DNA of 54,009 nucleotides, from assembly GCA_035498555.1 (NCBI GenBank), contig DATKAB010000074.1, positions 1-54,009 on the forward strand. The letters run 5' to 3'. The notes beneath the pieces were generated by a model. That model was not told the DNA's origin and did not search any database. It saw only the letters and a program-made list of their open reading frames with translations. The stretch's first letter is position 1, and every line of letters begins with the position of its first letter. The position numbers and the translations under genes were made by a program. The DNA is from Candidatus Sulfotelmatobacter sp. Lineage in GTDB: Bacteria; Eisenbacteria; RBG-16-71-46. This document shows, one piece after another, positions 35,426 to 43,783 of the stretch.

Positions 35426-35431
35426 ACTATA
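35426..35431 (-). promoter_or_regulatory. Candidate -10 of the deacetylase-methyltransferase unit
   Basis: TATAGT on the minus strand matches five of six consensus bases and lies 32 bases before the TTG start. The -35 position (CGGGTC) is poor. It lies only 15 bases from the -35 of the divergent glycosyltransferase promoter, so the two promoters could interfere. Confidence 0.45.
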
Positions 35432-35446
35432 GCACGCGTCGGCGCG

Positions 35447-35475
35447 TTGACCCGCCACGCCGGGCGTGCCAGAGT
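35447..35475 (+). promoter_or_regulatory. Candidate leaderless promoter of the GT-C glycosyltransferase
   Basis: TTGACC (35447-35452), a 17-base spacer and CAGAGT (35470-35475) are followed after eight bases by GTG 35484. An in-frame GTG at 35466 would lie inside the promoter, so 35484 is the likely start. There is no ribosome binding site in the gap. Confidence 0.5.
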
Positions 35476-35483
35476 CGCGCGCC

Positions 35484-37001
35484 GTGCGTCCTCGAGGCTC
35501 AGCTGCGGATGCGCCCTGGCTTGCGCGCGCGCTGTTCTTCGCGGCGGCCTGGTGGATCTTCGATCTCGCGGTCGCGCGTTCCGGCGTTCCCGATCGTCTC
35601 GACGACACCTGGGAGTACGGGCTGGTGGCGCGCTCGCTCCTCGGCGGTCACGGCTTTCGGACGCCGGTGATCCATCCGCCGCTGTGGGGATTGCGCGACG
35701 CGGCGCTCACGGTGCCGGTGCTGGTGCACGGTCCGTTGGTGCCGGTTCTTCTCGCCCCGGCGCTGGCGCTGTTCGGCCACGGGGCGCTCGACCGCATCGC
35801 CTGGCTGGGCGCGTTGGGCGCGATCGCTGCCGTGATTCCGCTGGTCCGGCTCGGCGAGCGTTGCGGCGACGGCGCGATCGGGTTCGCCGCCGCGCTGCTC
35901 TGGACGCTGGCGCCGCTGACCCTGAACGCGGTCCATCACGACGTGAGTCTGACGATCGGCGCCGCGCTCGCGCTGGCCGCCGTCGAGCGGGCGACGCGTG
36001 GCGATTCCCGCGTGGCGGCCTCGGTGGCCGCCGGCATCGCCATCGGGCTCGCGGCGCTCGCCCGGCCCGAGCTGCTGCTGGCGGTCCCGCTGCTGGCGCC
36101 GCTCTCGGCCCGGCGAGTGGCCGCCTATCTGCTCGGCGCGCTCGCCTGCCTCGCCCCCTGGTGGATGCATCATGCGCTGGCCGTGGGTCAGCCGCTCTTC
36201 AATCTGTCGAGCTATCTCGTGATCGGCTACTGGCCGCCCCATCCGGGAATCTCAGTGATGCGCGATTTCTCGTTGCCTCCCGATCGCTTCGCGGCCGCGC
36301 TCGCCTCGTCGTGGCGCGCGCTGCCCGCCAAGTGGGCGGATTTCTTCCCTCACGCGCTGAAGCGCGCGCTGCTCGTGCCCACCGCCGCGTGCGGGTGGCT
36401 CGCCGCGCTCGGCGCCGCGTTCGCGTTGTTCCGCCCGGCCGCGACCTCGGGCGGCGCGGGCGACGCCGGCCATTCGCGGTTCTCGCACCTCGCCACCTTT
36501 CGCATGCTGGCGTTGGCCCTGATCCCGATCGCGGTGATGACCGTGACGCTCTACGACGATCGCTACCTCACCCCGCTCCTTCCGCTGTGGGCGCTGGCCG
36601 CGGCCCGAGGCGCGCGCGATCTGGCGATGCGCGCGCCGGAGTGGGCGCGCCGGCCGCGCGCCTGGATCGGCGCGCTGCTGCTGCTGATCGCGCCGACGGT
36701 GGCGCCCTTCGCCCGCGATCAGGTGACGCTGGCGCGCGCCCACGAACGCGCGCTGGCCCAGGATCGCGCGCGGCTTGCGGAATGGCGCGCGGCGGACGCC
36801 GCCGGCGGGGCACCTTGCCTGCTGTTCAGCGACACGCCCGACTTCGTCGCCTGGACCACCGGCTGCTCCGTGGTCTGGGTGACGGAAGCCGAATATCGAG
36901 CGCTGCCGATCTCTCCCGACGCGAGCGGCCTGCCGGTCCGCTCCGGCGATTCCGCTCGGGACGCCTGGTTTCACTCCGGAGAACCCGGCCTCACGCGCTG
37001 A
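35484..37001 (+). CDS. GT-C family glycosyltransferase, membrane protein
   Basis: The protein has 505 residues and about 11 transmembrane helices. The first extracytoplasmic loop has the PMT/ArnT-like acidic motif [20 protein letters not shown] (D40, D41, E44). Such enzymes use polyprenyl-phosphate sugars as donors. Further along is [23 protein letters not shown], resembling the R-Y-L-x-P-x-x-P motif of GT39/GT83 members. The C-terminal 80 residues are soluble ([15 protein letters not shown]). The acceptor is unknown. It diverges from the deacetylase-like and methyltransferase genes, which may act on the same glycan. Confidence 0.8.
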   Translation: MRPRGSAADAPWLARALFFAAAWWIFDLAVARSGVPDRLDDTWEYGLVARSLLGGHGFRTPVIHPPLWGLRDAALTVPVLVHGPLVPVLLAPALALFGHGALDRIAWLGALGAIAAVIPLVRLGERCGDGAIGFAAALLWTLAPLTLNAVHHDVSLTIGAALALAAVERATRGDSRVAASVAAGIAIGLAALARPELLLAVPLLAPLSARRVAAYLLGALACLAPWWMHHALAVGQPLFNLSSYLVIGYWPPHPGISVMRDFSLPPDRFAAALASSWRALPAKWADFFPHALKRALLVPTAACGWLAALGAAFALFRPAATSGGAGDAGHSRFSHLATFRMLALALIPIAVMTVTLYDDRYLTPLLPLWALAAARGARDLAMRAPEWARRPRAWIGALLLLIAPTVAPFARDQVTLARAHERALAQDRARLAEWRAADAAGGAPCLLFSDTPDFVAWTTGCSVVWVTEAEYRALPISPDASGLPVRSGDSARDAWFHSGEPGLTR

Positions 37002-37026
37002 CCTCCGGGGCGGTATCCTCGCTCGC

Positions 37027-37089
37027 GTGAGCTACGATTCAGCGGATTCGTACCCCGGCCGCGACCGCTGGCGCGGAGGCTTCGCTTGA
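37027..37089 (+). CDS. Possible 20-codon leader ORF before the metalloprotease
   Basis: A GTG at 37027 opens a frame of 20 codons ending in TGA 37087-37089, which overlaps the protease start as TTGA. TATCCT (37014-37019) lies seven bases upstream of the GTG, the same layout as other leaderless starts in this window. The peptide is polar and rich in Arg, Asp, Gly and Tyr. The four-base overlap matches most operon junctions here, so coupled translation of the protease through this ORF is plausible. No homology supports it. Confidence 0.3.
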   Translation: MSYDSADSYPGRDRWRGGFA

Positions 37090-39746
37090 TCCTTCTGGCA
37101 TCATGGGCGGTGGCGCTCGCGCTGGTTCATCCTGCGACCGGGTCCATTCCCCGCCGTCCGCCGCCGCCGACCACTCGCGTCTCGATCGGCGAGCCGGGCG
37201 CGTTCTCGTTCGCATGCGGGGCCCGTAATGGCGGCGCCGCGGCCCTGCTCCAGCAGCACTGGGCACAGCCGGACAACGCCCCGCTTCCCACTCCAAATTC
37301 CACCGACGTCGGCAACATTGCCGTGCTCGAGGACGACGGGCGTTTCTTCTTCTCCGACAAGAACGGAAACGCGATCGCCGATCAGGCGGCGATCGCGCAG
37401 GCCTTCTACCGCACGCACGGCGACGACTACGACTGTCTCGCGGTCTTCCTCTCGACCGGTCTCTCCACCTACCTCGGCTCTCCCACCGCGATCGCCGCCG
37501 CCGACGTGCTCCGCAGCCGCACCTCGGGCCTCGGGCTCGACCTCTACGATCTCGGCGCCGGATTCGGCAGCCCGTCGCGCCTCGAGTGGATGCTGGCCAT
37601 GAACGGGCTCGGCAAGTATCCCGATGACCCCGACGCCGACATCAGCGGCGATTCGTTCTCGACGCTCGACGTGATCTCGCACGAGTTCGGCCACCGCTGG
37701 CTCGCCTACGTGCGGGTGGATTCGGCCGGCACCGCCTCCACCGCGCTGCTCGGCCGCGCCTATCAGCACTGGAGCATGTTCTTCGACTCCGACGCCTCGT
37801 TCATGGAGGGCTGCGACTGGAGCTCTCCGGCGCCCGACTCGTTCGCGATCGATGACGTGAGCAGCCGGTACGGAAAGCTCGATCTCTACCTGATGGGCCT
37901 GCGTTCGGCCGCCGACACCGATTCGTTCTTCACGCTCCACGACGCGACGAACTTCGATCCGCCCGGCACCTACGTGCCCTACACCTGGCCGCCGCTGGGG
38001 CTCACCTGCCATGCGCGCCAGCACTGGTGGCACGTAAGCGATGTGGCGGCGGCGAACGGGCCGCGGGTCCCCGACGCTTCGACCGCGCCCCACTCGTTCC
38101 GGATCGGCTTCATCCTGGTGACGGCCCGCGGGAACGCCGCGACCGCAGCGGACCTCGCCAAGCTCGAAACGCTCCGCTCCCGATTCCCCTCCTACTTCGC
38201 CGCCGCCACGCAGGGGCTCGGTTCCATCGATGCCTCGATCACTTCGCGCGCGGGATCGGTGCGCATCGCTCACACCCCGCTCCACGACCGGACCGATCTC
38301 GCCTCGCCGATACCGGTGGGCGCGCACATCACCGTCGATCAGGCCGGAATCCCGCTCACGCTCGATGCGGCCTCGCCCCGCCTCTTCTGGCGCGCCGGGA
38401 CCAGCGGGTCGTTCTCGTCGCTGCCGATGGCGATCGTCGCTCCCGATTCCTTCGCGGCGCAGATTCCGGCGCCGGGAGCACCCGGAAAGTTTCAGTACTA
38501 CCTCTACGCCTCGAGCGATTCGAGCGGCCTCGACGCGTTCGATCCGCCGGCCGGCGCTGCCGCGCCCATCACGTTCGTGGCAGGCTCCGACACCACTCTG
38601 CCGGTGATCACGCACACTTCCATTCCCATTCAGGGCGAGGCGCTGATGCCGGTCACGCTGCTCGCGCGCGTCACCGACAACGTCGGCGTGGATTCGGTGC
38701 GCGTGCTGTGGGGCGTGGACGGCGCGATCACCCACATTTCGAACGCGAGCCCGGTGGGCCGGGATTCGTTCTCGGCGGCGATTGGTGCCGGGGTCGCGGC
38801 GGGCCATGTCATCGACTACTACTTCTGGGCGCGCGATGCGGCCGGATGCATCGCCGACGGATTCCAGGGCTCGTTGAACCAGACACCCCAGGTCATGCAC
38901 GTCGGAAAGGACTGGGTCTTCGATTCGGACAACGGCGACGGCGGGCTGACCCACTCGCCCTACTGGTACTCGTATCGTGACGCCTGGCACCTGACCCACG
39001 AGGATTCGTGGCCGCCGGGCGGCACGGCGTGGAAATGTGGAGACGATGCCCCGCTCCCCTATCCGCCGCATCTCGACTCGAACCTGTACCTGCCGGTGAT
39101 CGGCACCCTTCCCGCCGGCACACAGCTCCGCTTCGAGCATCGCTACGATCTCGAGGAAGCCGATCCGTTCCACGCCTACGACGGGGCTCGAGTCGAGATC
39201 CAAGTCGGGTCCGGCCCGTGGACCGCGCTCGCGACTCAGGCCGGCTACTCGCACCAGTTCTTCCTGAATTCGAATCCCTTCCAGAGCGGCACCCCGTGCT
39301 GGAGCGGCAATTCCGGCGGCTGGCGCAGCGAGGTCGCCGATCTCACGCCCTATGCGCCGGGACCGGTGCGCATCCGCTTTCGGATGCTGGCCGACGATTT
39401 CATCGGCTACGACGGATGGATCGTGGACCACGTCGTCGTGGACTTCCCCGACGCGCTCGCCGCGGTTTCGAGCGCCGCGACGACCACCGACCGCGCGCCA
39501 TGGCCCAATCCGGCGCGCGACGGAATTCGCATCAGCCTCGCGAACGCCGGGGCGAGGGACGTCGAGTGGGCGCTCTACGACCTTCAGGGCCGCCGGCTCG
39601 CCACGCTGTGGAGCGGGCACGTGCCGGCCGGCGGCGCCGAGTTGAGTGCCCGGCTGCCGCAGGACCTGCGCGCCGGGCTCTACTTCTCGCGGGTCACGAT
39701 GGGCGGAAGAGCGCTCGAATCGCGGCGCGTCGCGGTGATTCGCTAG
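37086..39746 (+). CDS. Secreted zinc metalloprotease-like protein with C-terminal sorting domain
   Basis: The protein has 886 residues. An N-terminal signal peptide (LLASWAVALALVHPATGS) leads into a peptidase-like region with HEFGHRW (H199, E200, H203), the HExxH zinc motif. A later KLDLYLMGLRS segment recurs in secreted proteins of this type. Residues about 495-590 look like an Ig-like domain (TLLARVTDNVGVDSVRVLWG). A jelly-roll-like region follows (about 600-790, with LRFEHRYDLEEADPF and DGWIVDHVVVDFPDA). The last 85 residues are a T9SS/FlgD-Ig-like sorting domain (PWPNPARDGIRIS, LYDLQGRRLATLW, LRAGLYFSRV). The TTG start at 37086 has GGAGG 6 bases upstream. The third zinc ligand is not obvious, so activity is inferred. 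Confidence 0.85.
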   Translation: MILLASWAVALALVHPATGSIPRRPPPPTTRVSIGEPGAFSFACGARNGGAAALLQQHWAQPDNAPLPTPNSTDVGNIAVLEDDGRFFFSDKNGNAIADQAAIAQAFYRTHGDDYDCLAVFLSTGLSTYLGSPTAIAAADVLRSRTSGLGLDLYDLGAGFGSPSRLEWMLAMNGLGKYPDDPDADISGDSFSTLDVISHEFGHRWLAYVRVDSAGTASTALLGRAYQHWSMFFDSDASFMEGCDWSSPAPDSFAIDDVSSRYGKLDLYLMGLRSAADTDSFFTLHDATNFDPPGTYVPYTWPPLGLTCHARQHWWHVSDVAAANGPRVPDASTAPHSFRIGFILVTARGNAATAADLAKLETLRSRFPSYFAAATQGLGSIDASITSRAGSVRIAHTPLHDRTDLASPIPVGAHITVDQAGIPLTLDAASPRLFWRAGTSGSFSSLPMAIVAPDSFAAQIPAPGAPGKFQYYLYASSDSSGLDAFDPPAGAAAPITFVAGSDTTLPVITHTSIPIQGEALMPVTLLARVTDNVGVDSVRVLWGVDGAITHISNASPVGRDSFSAAIGAGVAAGHVIDYYFWARDAAGCIADGFQGSLNQTPQVMHVGKDWVFDSDNGDGGLTHSPYWYSYRDAWHLTHEDSWPPGGTAWKCGDDAPLPYPPHLDSNLYLPVIGTLPAGTQLRFEHRYDLEEADPFHAYDGARVEIQVGSGPWTALATQAGYSHQFFLNSNPFQSGTPCWSGNSGGWRSEVADLTPYAPGPVRIRFRMLADDFIGYDGWIVDHVVVDFPDALAAVSSAATTTDRAPWPNPARDGIRISLANAGARDVEWALYDLQGRRLATLWSGHVPAGGAELSARLPQDLRAGLYFSRVTMGGRALESRRVAVIR

Positions 39747-39761
39747 TCGGCGCCAGCCCGC

Positions 39762-40979
39762 CTACTCGTACCTCAGCGCGTCCACGGGATCGAGGCGCGA
39801 GGCGCGCAGCGCCGGGTAGTAGCCGAAGAACAGGCCCACCAGCGTCGCGAAGCCGAATGCCACCATCACCGCCTCGGGTTGCACCAGCGTCGGCCACCGG
39901 GCGATCTGCGAGACCAGCATGGCGGCCAGCACGCCGATCAGCACGCCGAGCGCGCCGCCGGCCAGCGACAGGAACGCGGCCTCGACCAGGAACTGGAGCA
40001 GGATGTCGCGCCGCCTCGCACCGATCGCGCGCCGAATCCCGATCTCACGCGTCCGCTCGGTGACCGAGACCAGCATGATGTTCATGATGCCGATGCCGCC
40101 GACCAGCAGCGAGACCGCCGCAATGCTGGCGAGCAGCAGCGTCATCACCTGCGACGTGGCCTCGGCGGTGTTGGCGGCCTCGAGCTGGGTGCGAATGAAG
40201 AAGTCGTCGGGCGTGCCCGACCGGATGCGGTGGCGCTGGCGGAGCAGATCGGTGATCTGGTTCACGGCCTCGTTCACCTGGGTCTCGTCCACCGCCGAGA
40301 CCAGGATCCAGTTGACATAGGTGATGCCCATCAGCTTGTGCTGCGCGGTGGTCACCGGGATCAGCACGGTGTCGTCCACGTCGCCGCCCCAGCCGCTCCC
40401 CCCCTTGTAGCTCAGCACCCCGACCACGCGGAATGGAATGTCCTTGATGCGCACGGTAGAGCCGATCGGATCGGAATCGCCGAACAGCTGCTTCACCACG
40501 CTCTGGCCGAGCACGCAGACCTTGGCGGCGCCGCGCACGTCGGACTCGGTGAAGAACGCGCCCCTGTCCACCGGCCACTGCCGGATGGTGACGAAGTCGG
40601 GCGTGGTGCCCTGAATCGAAGTGCCCCAGTTGGTGTTGCCGGCGACCACCTGCGCCACCGAGCGCGTGCCGGGAGAGGAAGCGTCCACCGCGGGACACTC
40701 GCGCTTGATCGCGGTTGCGTCGTCGATGGTCATGGTGGTGATGCCGCCCATGCCGCCGTGCGCGCCGCCCGAGGTGATGGTCCCGGGAATCACGCTGAGC
40801 GTGTTGGCGCCGAGCGCGCGGATCTGCGCCTGCACCGCGGCGCGGGCCCCCTGACCGATCGCCAGGGTCGCGATCACCGCCGCGACGCCGATCACGATGC
40901 CGAGCACGGTGAGCGCGGAGCGCATGCGATTGCGCGACAGCGCCACGGTTCCAATCGAGAGCAGCGTCCCGAAGTTCAT
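39762..40979 (-). CDS. MacB-type ABC transporter permease without ATPase domain
   Basis: The protein has 405 residues. One N-terminal transmembrane helix (RSALTVLGIVIGVAAVIATLAIG) and three C-terminal ones flank a large periplasmic domain, the MacB/FtsX permease plan. Typical marks are ERTREIGIRRAIGARRRDILLQFL and the terminal YYPALRASRLDPVDALRYE. E. coli MacB carries its ATPase at the N terminus. Here it is absent and no separate ATPase gene lies beside it, so the ATP-binding partner must be encoded elsewhere. The ATG at 40979 overlaps the adaptor gene's stop as ATGA. The likely role is mechanotransmission-driven efflux or outer-membrane export. Confidence 0.93.
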   Translation of the reverse strand: MNFGTLLSIGTVALSRNRMRSALTVLGIVIGVAAVIATLAIGQGARAAVQAQIRALGANTLSVIPGTITSGGAHGGMGGITTMTIDDATAIKRECPAVDASSPGTRSVAQVVAGNTNWGTSIQGTTPDFVTIRQWPVDRGAFFTESDVRGAAKVCVLGQSVVKQLFGDSDPIGSTVRIKDIPFRVVGVLSYKGGSGWGGDVDDTVLIPVTTAQHKLMGITYVNWILVSAVDETQVNEAVNQITDLLRQRHRIRSGTPDDFFIRTQLEAANTAEATSQVMTLLLASIAAVSLLVGGIGIMNIMLVSVTERTREIGIRRAIGARRRDILLQFLVEAAFLSLAGGALGVLIGVLAAMLVSQIARWPTLVQPEAVMVAFGFATLVGLFFGYYPALRASRLDPVDALRYE

Positions 40980-42607
40980 CGCGTGCGCCCTCCGCCTCCG
41001 CCGCCACTCGGACGAGCGCCGCCTCCGAACGGACTTCCCATGCCCGGAGGAGGCTGGAGGTTGGTGGCGGTCTTGCTCGCCTCGATCCCCACGATCACCG
41101 CATCCCCCGGCCTCAGCTGGTCGGTCTGCACCTCGGTGTAGGCGCCATCGGTCATGCCGGCCATCAGCGCGACTCGCACCGGCTGGGCTCCACGCAGCGC
41201 GTAGACCGTTCCCGGCTTCATCGGCGCCGTCCCGATCGTGCCCATCACCACCGGCCCGGTCTCGGGCGGCGCGACCTTCTTGCCGGCGGGCGCCTCGCCC
41301 TGCCTGCCGAAGTTCTTGAACGACGGCGGCGCGGCCCCCGTCCCGCCGCCGCCGCTGCGCATCTGCTCCATGCGCTGCCGAAGCCGTTCGCGGATCTCGT
41401 CGTCCTTGAGGCCCTGGGCGCGCAACTGCGCGATCGCCTGATCGCGACGCTCGAGCACGCTCTGAATCATGTCCTCGGGCATGCCATGGTCCCGCATGCG
41501 CTTTTCGAGGGCCGCGCGATCGGGGTCCTTCGGCCCGCCGAGCCGCGTCGGATCCGAGGCCGCGGTGCCCGCCGCACCCGCACCCTTGCCCGCGGCGGCC
41601 GGGGGCGGCCCGTCGGCGGCGGCGGCGGTGCCGGCGCTCTCCTGGCGGTTGGCTCCGGCCTGCGCGGCCTCGGCCATCGCCTTCAGGGCCTCGGGCGGCG
41701 GGCGGAAGCGAAGCGCCGAGTTCGGAACTTTGAGCACGTCCTCGCGGTGGGCGACGCGCACCGAAACGTTGGCGGTCATCCCGGGCCGAAGCTTGAGATC
41801 CAGGTTGGCCGTGCTGATCACGGTGGTGTAGGTGACCACGTTCTGGTCGATGATGGGCTCGAGTCGCACCTGCGACACCTGCCCCTCGAACTGTTGGTCC
41901 GGGAACGCGTCCACCGTGAAGATCACGGGCAGGCCCGGGCGTATCTGGCCGATGTCGGCCTCGTCGATGCGGGTCTCGACCTGCATCTGCGACAGATCGT
42001 TGGCGATCGTGAACAGCTTGGGCGCCTGAAGGCTCGCCGCCACGGTCTGGCCGAGATCCACCGAGCGATCGATCACGACGCCATCGATCGGCGAGCGGAT
42101 GGTGGCGTTGTTGAGATCCACCTGCGAGGCTTCGAGGGCGGCGCGCGATTGCTTGAGATCGGCCTGGCGCTGTTGAAGAGTGGACTCCGCGGTATCGACG
42201 TCGGATTGCGAGACATAGTTCCCCGGCAGCAGCTCCTTTGCCCGATTCAGGTCGAGCTGCGCCTGATGTACCGCGGCCTCCGCCCGCGCCACCGCCGCCT
42301 CGGCCTGCGCGAGACGCGCCTTGAACCCCGAGGGCTCCAGTTCGCAGAGCACGTCACCGGTGCGCACGCGCATGTTGTAATCGGCGTGCAGCTTCCACAC
42401 CGTGCCGCTCACCTGGCTGCCGACGTCCACCTGCACCACCGGCTCGATCGTGCCGGTCGCCGAAACCACCGCTTCGATGTTGCCTCGCTCGACCAGCGCG
42501 GTGCGGTACTGGATCTGCTCCGTGCGCCCGTGCGACCACCAGATCCAGCCTGCCCCCAGCAGGACGATCGCGATCACGGCAAACGTGACGAGTCGCGAAC
42601 GGCTCAC
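40976..42607 (-). CDS. MacA-type periplasmic adaptor with long low-complexity insert
   Basis: A membrane fusion protein of 543 residues. An N-terminal anchor (VTFAVIAIVLLGAGWIWW) is followed by a lipoyl-like half (GNIEAVVSATGTIEPVVQVDVG, VGSQVSGTVWKL). An alpha-hairpin (about 100-150) and the second lipoyl half (ATIRSPIDGVVIDRSVDLGQTV) come next, then beta-barrel segments. Residues about 280-410 form an unusual insert. It starts with Ala, Gly and Pro-rich sequence and continues as charged helices (ALEKRMRDHGMPEDMIQSVL, DDEIRERLRQRMEQM). The family core resumes after it. The C terminus is Gly-rich. I use GTG 42607 because GGGAGG lies four bases upstream; ATG 42622 is an alternative. Confidence 0.9.
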   Translation of the reverse strand: MSRSRLVTFAVIAIVLLGAGWIWWSHGRTEQIQYRTALVERGNIEAVVSATGTIEPVVQVDVGSQVSGTVWKLHADYNMRVRTGDVLCELEPSGFKARLAQAEAAVARAEAAVHQAQLDLNRAKELLPGNYVSQSDVDTAESTLQQRQADLKQSRAALEASQVDLNNATIRSPIDGVVIDRSVDLGQTVAASLQAPKLFTIANDLSQMQVETRIDEADIGQIRPGLPVIFTVDAFPDQQFEGQVSQVRLEPIIDQNVVTYTTVISTANLDLKLRPGMTANVSVRVAHREDVLKVPNSALRFRPPPEALKAMAEAAQAGANRQESAGTAAAADGPPPAAAGKGAGAAGTAASDPTRLGGPKDPDRAALEKRMRDHGMPEDMIQSVLERRDQAIAQLRAQGLKDDEIRERLRQRMEQMRSGGGGTGAAPPSFKNFGRQGEAPAGKKVAPPETGPVVMGTIGTAPMKPGTVYALRGAQPVRVALMAGMTDGAYTEVQTDQLRPGDAVIVGIEASKTATNLQPPPGMGSPFGGGARPSGGGGGGRTR

Positions 42608-42860
42608 TGAACCTCCCGGCATGTCGGCCACGATGGTGCGCGGCGCCAATTCCGAATCCCGGAGTCTAACGGATGCGCCTGCGGCAGGTAGGGGCGGTCG
42701 ACCAGCGTGCCACAGGTCGAGCCCGGCGCGTAGCCGGAAGTTGCACCCCCGGCCCGGGCCCCCCATCATCGCCCGACGGCTCCGGTATCCGAGTCGTCCG
42801 GCTTCGGCCTCGACGGCCGACCGGTCCCCGGCGGCGCCGCGACCCTCGAGGCTTCCACCC
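42608..42860. promoter_or_regulatory. Divergent region between the MacA-like and CDF genes
   Basis: No gene is seen in these 253 bases. On the minus strand TAGACT (42668-42663) is a candidate -10 for the macA-like gene, about 55 bases before its start. No convincing -35 accompanies it. On the plus side the CDF start has only a weak GAGG about 10 bases upstream and no clear promoter. Confidence 0.4.
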
Positions 42861-43775
42861 ATGGATGCGTTACGCGCCCGTTCGGTTGCCCGCGTCCTGT
42901 GGAGCATCCTCGGACTGAACGTCCTGGTGGCCGCGGCCAAGCTGGCCTACGGCTACCGATCACACGCCATCGCCATCTCGGCCGACGGCCTGCATTCGCT
43001 GATCGACGGCATGTCGAACATCGTCGGGCTGGTCGGGTTGCAGGTCGCGAGCCGCCCACCCGACGCCAACCACCCCTACGGGCACCGCAAGTACGAAACG
43101 TTCGCAGCGATGGGGGTGGCCGCCCTGTTGTTCGTCGGCTGCCGCGAAATCCTGGGCTCGAGCCTCGAACGCCTGCGGCACCCGAGACTCCCGGAAGTGG
43201 GGGCGGCCGGCTATCTCGTGCTGTTCGTCACCATCACCATCAATCTGGTCGTGGTGATCTACGAGCGGCGGGCGGCGCACCGCCTGAACAGCGAGCTGCT
43301 GCTCTCGGATGCCGCCCACACCGGCAGCGACGTGCTGGCCAGCGTGCTGGTGCTGGTGAGCTTCGCCCTGGCCCCCCTTCGCCACCGCTGGGTGGACCTG
43401 GCCGCCGCGCTGGTCATCGTCGGGCTGATCCTGCGCAGTGGTTGGGAGATCCTGCGCTCGACGCTCTCGACGCTTTCGGACGAGCGGCGCATCGATCCCG
43501 CCCTGGTCGAGGCCGCGGCGCTCGAGGTCGCGGGGGTGCGAGAGGCGCACAACGTACGCTCGCGCGGCCCCCACGACGACATTCACCTCGATCTTCACGT
43601 GCTCGTGGATCCCGGGATGCCGATCGCCGCCGCCCACGCCCTCAGCCACTCGGTCGAACAACGCCTGCGCAGTCGCTGGCAGGGATTGACCGACGTGGTG
43701 GTCCATGTCGAGCCGGCCCTCGACAGCGAGCGCGCCACCCACAGCGAAGGCGGCGGGTTGAAGGCGGAAGGCTGA
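42861..43775 (+). CDS. Cation diffusion facilitator, probable zinc exporter
   Basis: The protein has 304 residues: six transmembrane helices (to about residue 205) and a C-terminal cytoplasmic ferredoxin-like domain. The transport site is readable. In TM2, H45-x3-D49 lies in ADGLHSLIDG; in TM5, H153-x3-D157 lies in DAAHTGSDVL, at the same positions as in E. coli YiiP. The HD-HD arrangement is typical of zinc-selective members (YiiP has DD-HD). The C-terminal domain has HNVRSRGPHDDIHLDLHVLVDP, the usual regulatory metal region. The start is ATG 42861. It converges with the YncE-like gene; eight bases separate the stops. Confidence 0.93.
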   Translation: MDALRARSVARVLWSILGLNVLVAAAKLAYGYRSHAIAISADGLHSLIDGMSNIVGLVGLQVASRPPDANHPYGHRKYETFAAMGVAALLFVGCREILGSSLERLRHPRLPEVGAAGYLVLFVTITINLVVVIYERRAAHRLNSELLLSDAAHTGSDVLASVLVLVSFALAPLRHRWVDLAAALVIVGLILRSGWEILRSTLSTLSDERRIDPALVEAAALEVAGVREAHNVRSRGPHDDIHLDLHVLVDPGMPIAAAHALSHSVEQRLRSRWQGLTDVVVHVEPALDSERATHSEGGGLKAEG

Positions 43776-43783
43776 CCGGGGTC

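Noticed and set aside
35466-35483. GTG start at 35466 for the glycosyltransferase
   Set aside because: It would lie inside the spacer of a good promoter; GTG 35484, eight bases after the -10, fits better.
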